A DNA stretch of 64,000 nt, from positions 1-64,000 of the forward strand of contig CAZGXI010000004.1 of assembly GCA_964529715.1 (NCBI GenBank), given 5' to 3'. The notes beneath the pieces are model-generated. The model saw nothing but the letters and a program-made list of their open reading frames with translations, did not search any database and was not told the DNA's origin. Of this stretch, positions 52,301-60,773 are shown piece by piece. Every line of letters begins with the position of its first letter. Positions within the stretch are counted from its first letter, which is position 1. The translations under genes and the position numbers were made by a program. This DNA comes from CAZGXI01 sp964529715 (lineage in GTDB: Bacteria; Chloroflexota; Anaerolineae; Aggregatilineales; Ch27).

Positions 52301-53467
52301 ATGATGGCACCAACAGCGCGTCTGGCGCTGGAAGACGGCAGTGTGTGGCGCGGCGCAGCTTTTGGCGCGCCAGGGACGCGCCCTGGCGAAGTGGTTTTCA
52401 ACACCAGCCTGACCGGCTACCAGGAAATCCTGACCGATCCCAGCTACGCGGGGCAGATTGTGGTGATGACCGCTCCGCAGATCGGCAACACCGGCGTCAA
52501 TCCCGATGACGACGAAGCCCGCCAGGTCTTTCTGAGCGGGCTTATTGTTCGGGAACTCAGCCCGTGCGTCTCGAACTGGCGCGCCTCGGCGTCTCTATCC
52601 GACTGGCTGACCATGCAGGGCGTGGGCGGCGTCGCGGGGATCGACACCCGCGCCCTGACCCGCCGCCTGCGCGAGCGGGGTACACTCAGAGGTGTGCTGA
52701 CGACCGAGCCGGACTGCTCCGACGCCGAACTGGTGGCGCAGGCGCGCGCCTGGCCCGGTCTGGACGGCATTGACATGGCGCGGACCGTCACCTGTCCGGC
52801 TGCCTATACCTGGGAGTCGTCCACCGACGCGCTCTGGGAGTTCCGGCAGTGGCAAGTGCAGCCCGGCATGGGCGATCCGCCGGGGCGCTTCCACGTCGTC
52901 GCCTACGATTTCGGCGTCAAGCGCAACATTTTGCGGCGGCTCGGCGCTTACGGCTGCCGCGTGACTGTCGTCCCGGCAACGACTCCCGCTGCAGACGCAC
53001 TGGCGCTGAGGCCGGACGGTGTGCTGTTGAGCAATGGCCCCGGCGATCCTGCCGCTGTGCCTTATGCGGTGCAGGCCGCGCGCGATCTGCTGGGGCGCGT
53101 CCCTCTGTTCGGCATCTGCCTGGGTCACCAGATTTTGGGACAGGCGTTCGGCGGCAAGACGCGCCGCCTGAAGTTCGGGCATCACGGCGGCAACCAGCCC
53201 GTCAAGCACCTCCCGACCGGGCGCGTCGAGATCAGCGCGCACAACCACAACTTCTTCGTTGATCCCGACACACTGCCGCCGGAAGTCGAGGTGACGCACG
53301 TCAACCTCAACGATGGCTGCTGCGAGGGGTTGCGCCACCGCCGTCTCCCTGCGCTCGGCATCCAGTATCATCCCGAAGCTGCTCCCGGCCCCCACGACGC
53401 TGACCCGCTCTTCGCCGAGTTCGTGCGCCTGATGCTTGCCTGTCGGTCGGACCGGACAGGGAGGTGA
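52301..53467 (+). CDS. carA: Carbamoyl-phosphate synthase small subunit
   Basis: A 388-residue glutaminase subunit that supplies ammonia to CarB. The N-terminal half carries the CPSase small-chain signature (FNTSLTGYQEILTDPSYAGQIVVMT). The C-terminal half is a class I glutamine amidotransferase with nucleophile Cys at about 273 (GICLGHQILG) and His and Glu in YHPEAAPGPHD. Provides carbamoyl phosphate for arginine and pyrimidine synthesis. Three bases separate it from carB. The 125-base gap before it shows only two GGTCAT direct repeats. Confidence 0.97.
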   Translation: MMAPTARLALEDGSVWRGAAFGAPGTRPGEVVFNTSLTGYQEILTDPSYAGQIVVMTAPQIGNTGVNPDDDEARQVFLSGLIVRELSPCVSNWRASASLSDWLTMQGVGGVAGIDTRALTRRLRERGTLRGVLTTEPDCSDAELVAQARAWPGLDGIDMARTVTCPAAYTWESSTDALWEFRQWQVQPGMGDPPGRFHVVAYDFGVKRNILRRLGAYGCRVTVVPATTPAADALALRPDGVLLSNGPGDPAAVPYAVQAARDLLGRVPLFGICLGHQILGQAFGGKTRRLKFGHHGGNQPVKHLPTGRVEISAHNHNFFVDPDTLPPEVEVTHVNLNDGCCEGLRHRRLPALGIQYHPEAAPGPHDADPLFAEFVRLMLACRSDRTGR

Positions 53468-53470
53468 ACC

Positions 53471-56400
53471 ATGCCCAAACGAACCGATCTCAAGACGATC
53501 CTGGTCATTGGCGCGGGGCCGATTGTCATCGGGCAGGCCGCCGAGTTCGACTACAGCGGCACGCAGGCGATTAAGGCGCTCAAGGCTGAGGGCTATCGTG
53601 TGGTCCTGGTAAACAGCAATCCGGCGACCATCATGACCGATCCCGAACTGGCTGACGCGACATACATCGAGCCGATCACGCCAGACGTGCTGGAGATGAT
53701 TATCGCCGCCGAACGGCCCGATGCGCTGCTGCCGACGGTCGGCGGGCAAACCGGCCTGAACAGCGCCATCGCGCTGGCCGAAAGCGGCGCACTGGACCGC
53801 TATGGCGTGGCGCTGATCGGGGCCAGCCTGCGGGCGATGCGCCTGGCCGAGGATCGCCTGCTCTTTCAACAGGCCATGCTCGCCGCCGGGCTGGACGTGC
53901 CACGCGGCGGGCTGGCCCGCTCGGTGGAGGAGGCGCGTGCTGTCGCCGCCGAAATCGGGCGCTTTCCGCTGCTTGTCCGTCCTTCCTTCACGTTAGGCGG
54001 CAGCGGCGGGGGCATCGTCTTCGACGCAGGCGCGTTCGATGAGAAAGTCGCCTTCGGCCTAGGCGAGAGTCCTGCCGGGAGCGTGCTGATCGAGGAGAGC
54101 GTGATCGGGTGGAAGGAATTTGAGCTGGAGGTGATGCGCGACCGGGCCGGGAACTTCGTGGTAGTCTGCGCCATCGAAAACCTTGACCCGATGGGCGTGC
54201 ACACAGGCGACTCGATCACGGTGGCCCCGGCCATGACCCTGACCGACCGCGAATACCAGCGCCTGCGCGACATGGCCCGCGCGGTGATGACGGCGGTCGG
54301 CGTCGAGACGGGCGGCTCCAACGTCCAGTTTGCCGTCAACCCGGCGGATGGGCGCGTGCTGGTCATCGAGATGAATCCGCGCGTCAGCCGTTCATCGGCG
54401 CTGGCGAGCAAGGCGACTGGCTTTCCCATTGCCAAGCTGGCCGCATTGCTGGCGGTTGGCTATACCCTGGATGAACTGCGCAACGACATCACGCGCACAA
54501 CGGTGGCCGCCTTCGAGCCGAGCATCGATTATGTGGTGACGAAGCTGCCGCGCTGGGCCTTCGAGAAGTTCCCCGGCGTCGATCCGGCGCTGGGGCCGCA
54601 GATGAAGTCGGTCGGCGAGGTGATGTCTATCGGGCGCACATTCAAGGAAGCTCTGCTCAAGGGGCTGCGTTCCCTGGAACTGTCGCGCCCGCCGTACCCG
54701 ACGCCTGCCCACGCCGTGTGGGACGGTCGCCTGGAAAGCCTGGCGCTGCCGCGCGCCGAACGCATCTGGGCGGTGTGGGAGGCGCTGCGCGCGGGCCGCA
54801 CCTGTGAAGAAATCGCAGCAGTCAGCCGGATCGATCCCTGGTTTGTGGCTCAGTTAGCCGACGTGGTGGCGTTGGAGCAGCAGATCGCTGCCTGCGGCGC
54901 GCTCGACCATGTATCCCCCGACCTGCTGCGCGCGGCCAAGCGCGCCGGGTTCGGGGACGCGCACATTGCCTGGCTGGTGGGCGCTGCCGAAGCCGACGTG
55001 CGTGCTCGTCGGGCAGACCTGAGGATCGCGCCGACCTTTCACGTGGTCGATACCTGCGCCTCTGAGTTCGAGTCCTACACGCCATACCTGTACAGCGCCT
55101 ACGAGACCGAGAGTGAGTCGCCGCCGACGGCGCGCGAAAAGGTGATCATCCTGGGCAGCGGGCCGAACCGCATCGGCCAGGGTATCGAGTTCGATTACTG
55201 TTGCGTGCACGCCGTACAGGCGTTCCGCGCCGCTGGCTACGAGGCGATCATGGTCAACTGCAACCCGGAAACGGTCAGCACCGATTACGACACCTCCGAC
55301 CGCCTCTACTTCGAGCCGCTCACACTGGAACACATCCTGAACATCGTCGAACGCGAACAGCCGCTCAAAGGTGTGGTGGTGCAGTTCGGCGGGCAGACCC
55401 CGCTCAACCTGGCCGCCGCGCTCGTGGCGAACGGCGTGCCCATCCTGGGCACGTCGCCGGATGCCATCGCCGCCGCTGAAGATCGGGAGCAGTTTGGCGC
55501 TTTGCTGGGCGACCTGGAGATTCCCTGCCCGGCGCACGGCATGGCGGCTTCTTTAGAGGAAGCGCGGCAGACTGCGCGCGAGATTGGCTACCCGGTCATC
55601 GTGCGGCCGTCTTACGTGTTGGGCGGGCGGGCGATGGCAATCGTCTACAGCGAAAACGACCTGGAACGCTATGTTGGCACCGCCCTGAGCGCCGCCTCTG
55701 GCCAGTCCATCCTGATCGATCACTACCTGGAAGACGCCTACGAGGTCGATGTTGATGCCGTCGCCGACGGGCAGCGCGTCGTGATCGGCGGGATCATGCA
55801 GCACATCGAGGAGGCCGGGGTGCACAGCGGCGACTCGGCCTGCGTGCTCCCGCCCTATAAAATCTCGGCCTTCCACCAGGCGCACATCGTCGAGTACACC
55901 GAACGGCTGGGCCTGATGCTCGGCGTGCGTGGGCTGATGAACGTTCAGTTCGCCATCAAGGACGACATCGTGTATGTGCTAGAGGTCAACCCACGCGCCA
56001 GCCGCACCGTTCCTTATGTCAGCAAAGCGACGGGGGTGCCACTGGCGCGCATCGCGGCCCAGGTGATCGGCGGGCAGACGCTGAATGACCTGGGTCTGAC
56101 CGAGATGCCCAAAGTAGATGGCTTCTTTGTCAAGGAGGCGGTACTGCCGTTCAAGAAATTCCTGGGTGTGGATGCCCTGCTTGGCCCGGAAATGCGCAGC
56201 ACGGGTGAGGTAATGGGCCATGCGGCGCATTTCGGGCACGCCTTTGCCAAGGCGCAGCTTGCCGCCGGGGATCGCCTGCCGCTGACGGGAACGGTGTTCC
56301 TCAGCGTGAATGACTTCGACAAGAGCGCGGCGCTCAAACTGGGGCGCGATTTGCAGCGGCTGGGCTTCCGCCTGCTGGCGACGCGCGGCACGGCGGCCTT

Positions 56401-56728
56401 CTGCGCGCGGGCCGGGCTGGACGTGATGGCGGTGAACAAGGTCAGCGAAGGCAGTCCGCACGTGATCGATCTGATCGTGCAGGGCCAGATCGACCTGATC
56501 GTCAATACTCCCTGGGGGCCGACCGCGCACGACGACGGGATGCGCATTCGCACTGCCGCCGTGCGCTACGGCGTGCCGTTGCTGACGACGCTAAGTGCGG
56601 CGCAGGCAGCCATCAACGGCATTCAGGCGCTGCGGGTGCGCGACCTGCGCGTGCGCAGTCTGCAAGCACACTACCGGGCGGCGGGAGCCTGGCCACGCCG
56701 GTCATTGGCAGAGCCGCTGCCCGGTTGA
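53471..56728 (+). CDS. carB: Carbamoyl-phosphate synthase large subunit
   Basis: A 1085-residue enzyme, normal length. Two homologous ATP-grasp halves are visible: the first starts TILVIGAGPIVIGQAAEFDYSGTQA and includes RPSFTLGGSGGGI, the second starts VIILGSGPNRIGQGIEFDYCCVHA and includes RPSYVLGGRAMAIVY. A methylglyoxal-synthase-like regulatory domain (LSVNDFDKSAALKLGRDL to NTPWGPTAHDDGMRIRTAAVRYG) ends the protein. It makes carbamoyl phosphate from bicarbonate, two ATP and ammonia. The end of the gene faces a convergent gene with only 29 bases between. Confidence 0.97.
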   Translation: MPKRTDLKTILVIGAGPIVIGQAAEFDYSGTQAIKALKAEGYRVVLVNSNPATIMTDPELADATYIEPITPDVLEMIIAAERPDALLPTVGGQTGLNSAIALAESGALDRYGVALIGASLRAMRLAEDRLLFQQAMLAAGLDVPRGGLARSVEEARAVAAEIGRFPLLVRPSFTLGGSGGGIVFDAGAFDEKVAFGLGESPAGSVLIEESVIGWKEFELEVMRDRAGNFVVVCAIENLDPMGVHTGDSITVAPAMTLTDREYQRLRDMARAVMTAVGVETGGSNVQFAVNPADGRVLVIEMNPRVSRSSALASKATGFPIAKLAALLAVGYTLDELRNDITRTTVAAFEPSIDYVVTKLPRWAFEKFPGVDPALGPQMKSVGEVMSIGRTFKEALLKGLRSLELSRPPYPTPAHAVWDGRLESLALPRAERIWAVWEALRAGRTCEEIAAVSRIDPWFVAQLADVVALEQQIAACGALDHVSPDLLRAAKRAGFGDAHIAWLVGAAEADVRARRADLRIAPTFHVVDTCASEFESYTPYLYSAYETESESPPTAREKVIILGSGPNRIGQGIEFDYCCVHAVQAFRAAGYEAIMVNCNPETVSTDYDTSDRLYFEPLTLEHILNIVEREQPLKGVVVQFGGQTPLNLAAALVANGVPILGTSPDAIAAAEDREQFGALLGDLEIPCPAHGMAASLEEARQTAREIGYPVIVRPSYVLGGRAMAIVYSENDLERYVGTALSAASGQSILIDHYLEDAYEVDVDAVADGQRVVIGGIMQHIEEAGVHSGDSACVLPPYKISAFHQAHIVEYTERLGLMLGVRGLMNVQFAIKDDIVYVLEVNPRASRTVPYVSKATGVPLARIAAQVIGGQTLNDLGLTEMPKVDGFFVKEAVLPFKKFLGVDALLGPEMRSTGEVMGHAAHFGHAFAKAQLAAGDRLPLTGTVFLSVNDFDKSAALKLGRDLQRLGFRLLATRGTAAFCARAGLDVMAVNKVSEGSPHVIDLIVQGQIDLIVNTPWGPTAHDDGMRIRTAAVRYGVPLLTTLSAAQAAINGIQALRVRDLRVRSLQAHYRAAGAWPRRSLAEPLPG

Positions 56729-56757
56729 TCGCCTGGGCCGCTTCTTGACAGCCGAAT

Positions 56758-57576
56758 CTACAGCCAGCGGTTAACGATCTCTTCGACGGCGCCGCGCTCG
56801 ATCAGGGCGGTCAGCGCCGCGTTGAGTGCCGCCCACAGCCGCTCGTTGTCCGCGCGGACCGCCGCCGCGTAAAAATCGTGGGTGACGTATTCCGGCGCAA
56901 GCTCCAGGCCAGCGTGATCGCGTAGCCATAGCCGTGCCGAGATCGCGTCCACCAGGGCTGCGTCGGCCTGCCCGGCGAGCACAGCTTCCAACGCGCCCGC
57001 TGCCGACTCGAAGGCCGTGATGTTCAGGGTATGCAGCCGTCGCCGCCATGTCCGCGCTTCTACGTCACCTTCCGCCCCAAACTCCACCGCCAGCGTCAGC
57101 CCTTCCAGGTCAGCCATGTGGTCCAGCCCGGACTCTGGCGGACGCACGAGCACCTGGCCCGCGTCGAAGTAACTTACGGTATAACGGACCTCATCCATGC
57201 GCAGCGGATCGACGCGCAACGCCGAAAACAACACATCCGCCTGATCCGCTACCAGTGAGTCATACAGGCCGTCGTAGCCCATGTTAACGAACCGCACTGG
57301 CGCACCCATCTCGGCGGCGACCAGGCGCGCTAGGTCCACGTCCAGGCCGAACAATTCCCCATTGCCAGGATCGGCCCCGAACGGCGGATAGCTGGCGTCG
57401 ATGCCGACGCGCAATTCCCCATAGGGTAGCAGCGGCACCCAGTGCTTGATCGGCGGACGCAAAAAGGCGCGCCAGACCCAGCGCGCCGCAGGGTAAGCAG
57501 CAAGCAATGCAACGAGTCCGACGACAATCAGCAGCGCCCGTTGGCGGCGAGGCAGGGCGTTCAGGCGCGCGATCAC
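56758..57576 (-). CDS. Membrane-anchored amino-acid-type substrate-binding protein
   Basis: A 272-residue SBP_bac_3 (family 3) protein. A hydrophobic N-terminal segment (ALLIVVGLVALLAAYPAA) without a lipobox acts as an anchor or uncleaved signal. The mature start LRVGIDASYPPFGADPGNGELFGLDVDLARLVA is the classic family opening (shown in part: GIDASYPPFG). Ligand is probably an amino acid or similar. No permease or ATPase is adjacent. Its ATG overlaps the stop of the glycosidase gene (ATGA), so the two are co-translated. Confidence 0.88.
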   Translation of the reverse strand: MIARLNALPRRQRALLIVVGLVALLAAYPAARWVWRAFLRPPIKHWVPLLPYGELRVGIDASYPPFGADPGNGELFGLDVDLARLVAAEMGAPVRFVNMGYDGLYDSLVADQADVLFSALRVDPLRMDEVRYTVSYFDAGQVLVRPPESGLDHMADLEGLTLAVEFGAEGDVEARTWRRRLHTLNITAFESAAGALEAVLAGQADAALVDAISARLWLRDHAGLELAPEYVTHDFYAAAVRADNERLWAALNAALTALIERGAVEEIVNRWL

Positions 57577-58784
57577 GGCAGTTCCAACGCCTCCAGGCTT
57601 ACCCCGTCGCGCGCGTAGGCTTGCAGGAACAGATAGATCGGGCGCAGGCGGAAATCGGGTGTGACGAAGGTGAAGTTATCTGGGTAGCTGCGCGTGGGCG
57701 CGGGATAGCGAAAGGCCCACAGGCATAGCCGTTCGACATAAGGCATGTTGGCCTCGGTCCATTCGTAAGCCTGGATGGTGTAGCGGATGCGCTGCGCCGG
57801 GCGGACGGCTTTGGTCCAGCGCGGATGGTCGTTCCAGCCGGACTCGGTGACGAAGATCGGCTTGTCGGCGTCGCCGTGCTCCACCATGATCTGGCGAATC
57901 AATTCGATCCGGCGGAAGTTGAGCACGTCCCAGCCCGGTTCGGCTTCCGGTGGGAAGGTAAAGCCGTAAGTATGTACCGCCAGCGCGTCAAAGTAGTCCG
58001 CCGCGCCCGCCGCGTACATCTGCGTGATGAATTCCAAGTCGTGCAGTCCCCAGGGACTCCCCTCTGGTTCGAGGGTGGGCGCCATTGGCGCAGCCAGCAC
58101 AACTGCATCCGGGTTGGCCGCCTTGACGGCGAGATAACTCTGCCGCAGCAATTCGACATATCCTGCCGGACTGACCATGCGATAGCCCCACTCAAAGGTG
58201 AGGTTTGGCTCGTTCCAGATGATCAGGTGATCCACTACCCCGGCGTAGCGCGCAGCGAAGGCGGCGGCGTAGCGGGCAAAGTCGGGGAAGTGTTCTTCCT
58301 CCAGATAATTCATGGTTGTGTCGCCGCCGCGTCCGGCGTCCTGCGGCCCGGATTCGTCTTCCGCTGGTGCAGGCCGCGCCCACTGCGGGACCAATCCCAG
58401 CCGGGCGATGACGCGCAGGCCCTGGTTTTGCGCATGGCGCACAATGCGATCCACGATCTCCCAGTGGTAAACGCCCGGCTCGGTCTCCACATAAGCCCAG
58501 GGAAAAAACTCCACGATGGTATCCGCGCCCATTTCGCGTACCAGTTCCAACGAGCGTTGGATTTTCCACTCGTCCACTTCGTCGATCAGGCGGGTGTGCA
58601 TACACAGCAACGGTTGGGTGGTGACCACCGTTTGCGCCGGACCGAGGACCGCACGCGGCGGCGCAGGACGTAGCCAGGTCAGCGCCAGGATCACCAGCGC
58701 CAGCCGAACGATCCCGCCGCGCCACGCGGACAGCGGAACGCCCACCAGCCGGAGATCGCGCCAGATGCGAGGGGAGAACATCAT
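57573..58784 (-). CDS. Membrane-anchored cellulase-like glycoside hydrolase
   Basis: A 403-residue protein. I start at the ATG at 58782-58784; the longer frame begins at a TTG. A hydrophobic helix (IVRLALVILALTWLRPA) anchors the enzyme. The TIM-barrel domain has IIWNEPNLTFEWGY with the acid/base Glu in N-E-P, and IFVTESGWNDHP with the nucleophile Glu. This places it among clan A glycosidases (GH5/GH39-like); exact family and substrate unknown. It is followed by the co-translated binding-protein gene, and is one of four minus-strand genes in a run. Confidence 0.78.
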   Translation of the reverse strand: MMFSPRIWRDLRLVGVPLSAWRGGIVRLALVILALTWLRPAPPRAVLGPAQTVVTTQPLLCMHTRLIDEVDEWKIQRSLELVREMGADTIVEFFPWAYVETEPGVYHWEIVDRIVRHAQNQGLRVIARLGLVPQWARPAPAEDESGPQDAGRGGDTTMNYLEEEHFPDFARYAAAFAARYAGVVDHLIIWNEPNLTFEWGYRMVSPAGYVELLRQSYLAVKAANPDAVVLAAPMAPTLEPEGSPWGLHDLEFITQMYAAGAADYFDALAVHTYGFTFPPEAEPGWDVLNFRRIELIRQIMVEHGDADKPIFVTESGWNDHPRWTKAVRPAQRIRYTIQAYEWTEANMPYVERLCLWAFRYPAPTRSYPDNFTFVTPDFRLRPIYLFLQAYARDGVSLEALELP

Positions 58785-58823
58785 GGGGGAGTTGTTTGAT
58801 CTGGGGAACAATTCGCACCGGGG

Positions 58824-58850
58824 GTAGCGGCGGATTCAGTCCGCCGCTAC
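58824..58850. repeat. Perfect hairpin between membrane-protein and glycosidase genes
   Basis: GTAGCGGCGGA-TTCAG-TCCGCCGCTAC is an 11-bp perfect inverted repeat with a 5-base loop. It has no following T-tract on either strand. The inner arm is the same as in the phosphofructokinase terminator at 38815-38847. Confidence 0.6.
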
Positions 58851-58891
58851 ATTGGCAGGCAAATACGACGCGAAAGGGACCAGACGCAGGA

Positions 58892-59146
58892 TTACTTGCC
58901 GCCGATCTCGGCGATCTGGCGGATGAGACCCAGTGCGGCCAGGCCGAGCTTGAGCACGTCCATCGTCTCCATCTTCTTCGGCCCGGCGACGCGATTGTTT
59001 TCCCCGGCAGCGCGGACATACAGGTAGGCGGCCAGCAGGCCCAGCGCCAGGCCGATCAGCCCGCCGATGATCAAACTTTGCGTTTTCCAGCTCAGGGCCG
59101 GTGGGCGCGCCCCGGTCGATGGCGTGGAATCCACTTGCATGGTCAT
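58892..59146 (-). CDS. Small single-pass membrane protein
   Basis: An 84-residue protein with a single hydrophobic helix at about 24-46 (LIIGGLIGLALGLLAAYLYVR) and a short basic-to-hydrophobic C-terminal helix (DVLKLGLAALGLIRQIAEIGG). No family recognised. RBS AAGGAC lies six bases before the ATG. It starts 3 bases after the preceding gene, so the two are co-transcribed and their products may form one membrane complex. Confidence 0.55.
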   Translation of the reverse strand: MTMQVDSTPSTGARPPALSWKTQSLIIGGLIGLALGLLAAYLYVRAAGENNRVAGPKKMETMDVLKLGLAALGLIRQIAEIGGK

Positions 59147-59149
59147 GAA

Positions 59150-59599
59150 TCAGTCCTTTTCCGAATCGGAGGTCGAATCCGCGCGACCAGGGCGCACTCC
59201 TAAAAAGCGTTCCCAATAGGCCAGTTTGCTTTCCATGCGGACGACCGGCTCGGCGGCGCGCGGAACGACGGTCTGCACACGGCGCAGTTCACCTACGAGG
59301 CGCGTGCGCAGCCGTCGCAGCGGCGGGGCCAGTCGCTCATTGCCTGCCCACAGACCCACCGCCGCCGCTGCCAGGATACCGAACGGGATCAGGCAGCATA
59401 GCACCGTTGGGCAGAGCATGTAGAGCGTCAACACGAAGTCGGACACCGCCGAGAAGCGCGTGGGGCTGAGGGGAACAAAAATCAACAGCACCGCCAGGAC
59501 CAGCAGCGCCACCACTCCCAGCATCGGCAGCATGATCTGGTTGCGTACTTCTCGTCGGTGAATCTGCTGCGGTGAACGCCGTTCTTGAACCTGAGACAT
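59150..59599 (-). CDS. Two-helix membrane protein, unknown function
   Basis: A 149-residue protein starting at the ATG at 59597-59599. Two hydrophobic segments (about 25-50 and 60-88) flank a short polar loop, and a charged C-terminal half contains a possible amphipathic helix (PPLRRLRTRLVGELRRVQ). No family recognised. Paired with the single-pass protein below it. An extended -10 promoter lies upstream. Confidence 0.55.
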   Translation of the reverse strand: MSQVQERRSPQQIHRREVRNQIMLPMLGVVALLVLAVLLIFVPLSPTRFSAVSDFVLTLYMLCPTVLCCLIPFGILAAAAVGLWAGNERLAPPLRRLRTRLVGELRRVQTVVPRAAEPVVRMESKLAYWERFLGVRPGRADSTSDSEKD

Positions 59600-59631
59600 G
59601 TTCGCTGCTTTCAAAATTTATATTGGGCGGC

Positions 59632-59640
59632 ATTGTACCA
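59632..59640 (-). promoter_or_regulatory. Extended -10 promoter of the two small membrane-protein genes
   Basis: On the minus strand TGG-TACAAT fits the TG-n-TATAAT pattern, 33 bases before the ATG at 59599. The -35 region is poor. Confidence 0.45.
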
Positions 59641-59665
59641 CACAACGGGTCGCTCTCACACAGGG

Positions 59666-60712
59666 TTACAGGCCGTCCCGGTAGTGCTTTTCCGGCAGGT
59701 CGCGCAGACGGGCTGCCGCCTGTTCCGGCGTCAGGTCGCGCTGGACTTCGGCCAGCAGTTCGTAGCTGGCGACGAACTTCTTGATCGTCGCCGAGCGCAG
59801 CAGCGGCGGGTAGTAGTGCAGGTGAAGCTGCCAGTAGCCGTAGTCGCCCTCACCGGGACCGGTCGGCGCGCCGTGCCAGCCCGATCCATAAGGGAAGGGG
59901 ACCTCAAACAGGTTGTCGTAGCGCGTCAACATCCGCTTAAGGATGTCGGCCAGGGCATCGCGTTCGCTATCGGTCAGGTCGGGAATGCGCAGCACGTGGC
60001 GGCGCGGCAGGAAGATCGTCTCGAACGGCCAGTAGGCCCAGTAAGGTACCACCACCAGCCAGTGATCGTTCTCGACCACCACGCGCTCGCGGCGCGTGGC
60101 CTCTAGATTCGCGTAGTCAAGCAGCAGGGGTGTGCCGTGCGCCGCGTAATAGTCGCGCTGCTGGCGGTCCTCTTTGGCCGGTTCGTTGGGCAGGGCGCTC
60201 CCGGCCCAGATCTGCCCGTGCGGATGGGCATTTGAGGTGCCCATGATTTCGCCTTTTGTCTCAAAAACCTGTACCCAGCGGTAGCGCACGCCGAGTTCCA
60301 CAACCTGCTCGGCCCACATGTCCACCACCTTGCGAATATCCGCGACGGACATCAGCGGCAAAGTCAGGTCATGGCGCGGCGAGAAGCAGATCACGCGGCA
60401 GGTGCCGATCTCGCTCTCGGCGCGCAACAGGGGATGCGGCGCTTCAACGGCTTCCGGCGTGTCCGGCAGCAATGCAGCAAAGTCGTTGGTGAACACAAAG
60501 GTGCTGTCATACAGGGGGTTGCGCGCGCCGCCTGCCCGCTCATTGCCGGGGCACAGATAGCAGGTGGGATCATAGGCCGGGCGATCCTCTTGTGGTGGGC
60601 GTTCGACCTGCCCGCGCCAGGGCCGCTGGGTGCGATGCGGCGACACCAACACCCATTCGCCTGTAAGGGCGTTGTAACGGCGGTGGGGATGTTCACCGGG
60701 ATTAAAGGACAT
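59666..60712 (-). CDS. galT: Galactose-1-phosphate uridylyltransferase
   Basis: A 348-residue Leloir enzyme that exchanges UDP-glucose and galactose 1-phosphate. I start at the ATG at 60710-60712, with AAGGAG upstream; the longer frame is spurious. Zinc-ligand Cys pair CYLC at about 51-54, and the nucleophile His lies in NAHPHGQIWA at about 163-165 (HxH). It follows the GH4 alpha-galactosidase gene by 61 bases, so galactose released from galactosides can enter this pathway. A galactokinase and epimerase are not in the window. Confidence 0.95.
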   Translation of the reverse strand: MSFNPGEHPHRRYNALTGEWVLVSPHRTQRPWRGQVERPPQEDRPAYDPTCYLCPGNERAGGARNPLYDSTFVFTNDFAALLPDTPEAVEAPHPLLRAESEIGTCRVICFSPRHDLTLPLMSVADIRKVVDMWAEQVVELGVRYRWVQVFETKGEIMGTSNAHPHGQIWAGSALPNEPAKEDRQQRDYYAAHGTPLLLDYANLEATRRERVVVENDHWLVVVPYWAYWPFETIFLPRRHVLRIPDLTDSERDALADILKRMLTRYDNLFEVPFPYGSGWHGAPTGPGEGDYGYWQLHLHYYPPLLRSATIKKFVASYELLAEVQRDLTPEQAAARLRDLPEKHYRDGL

Positions 60713-60734
60713 GACCGCTCCTTGTGAGGCGAAA

Positions 60735-60766
60735 GGCAGGAATACACGTGCCGATGTATTCCTGCC
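60735..60766 (-). promoter_or_regulatory. 12-bp intercistronic hairpin before galT
   Basis: GGCAGGAATACA and TGTATTCCTGCC form a perfect 12-bp stem with an 8-base loop between the alpha-galactosidase stop and the galT RBS. Only three T follow on the minus strand, so it may attenuate, terminate weakly, or stabilise the upstream mRNA. Confidence 0.65.
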
Positions 60767-60773
60767 GAAAACG

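Noticed and set aside
51309..52313. 334-codon minus-strand frame taken as a complete transposase
   Set aside because: Only the last 54 or so residues match TnpB. The rest is the reverse complement of deoC.
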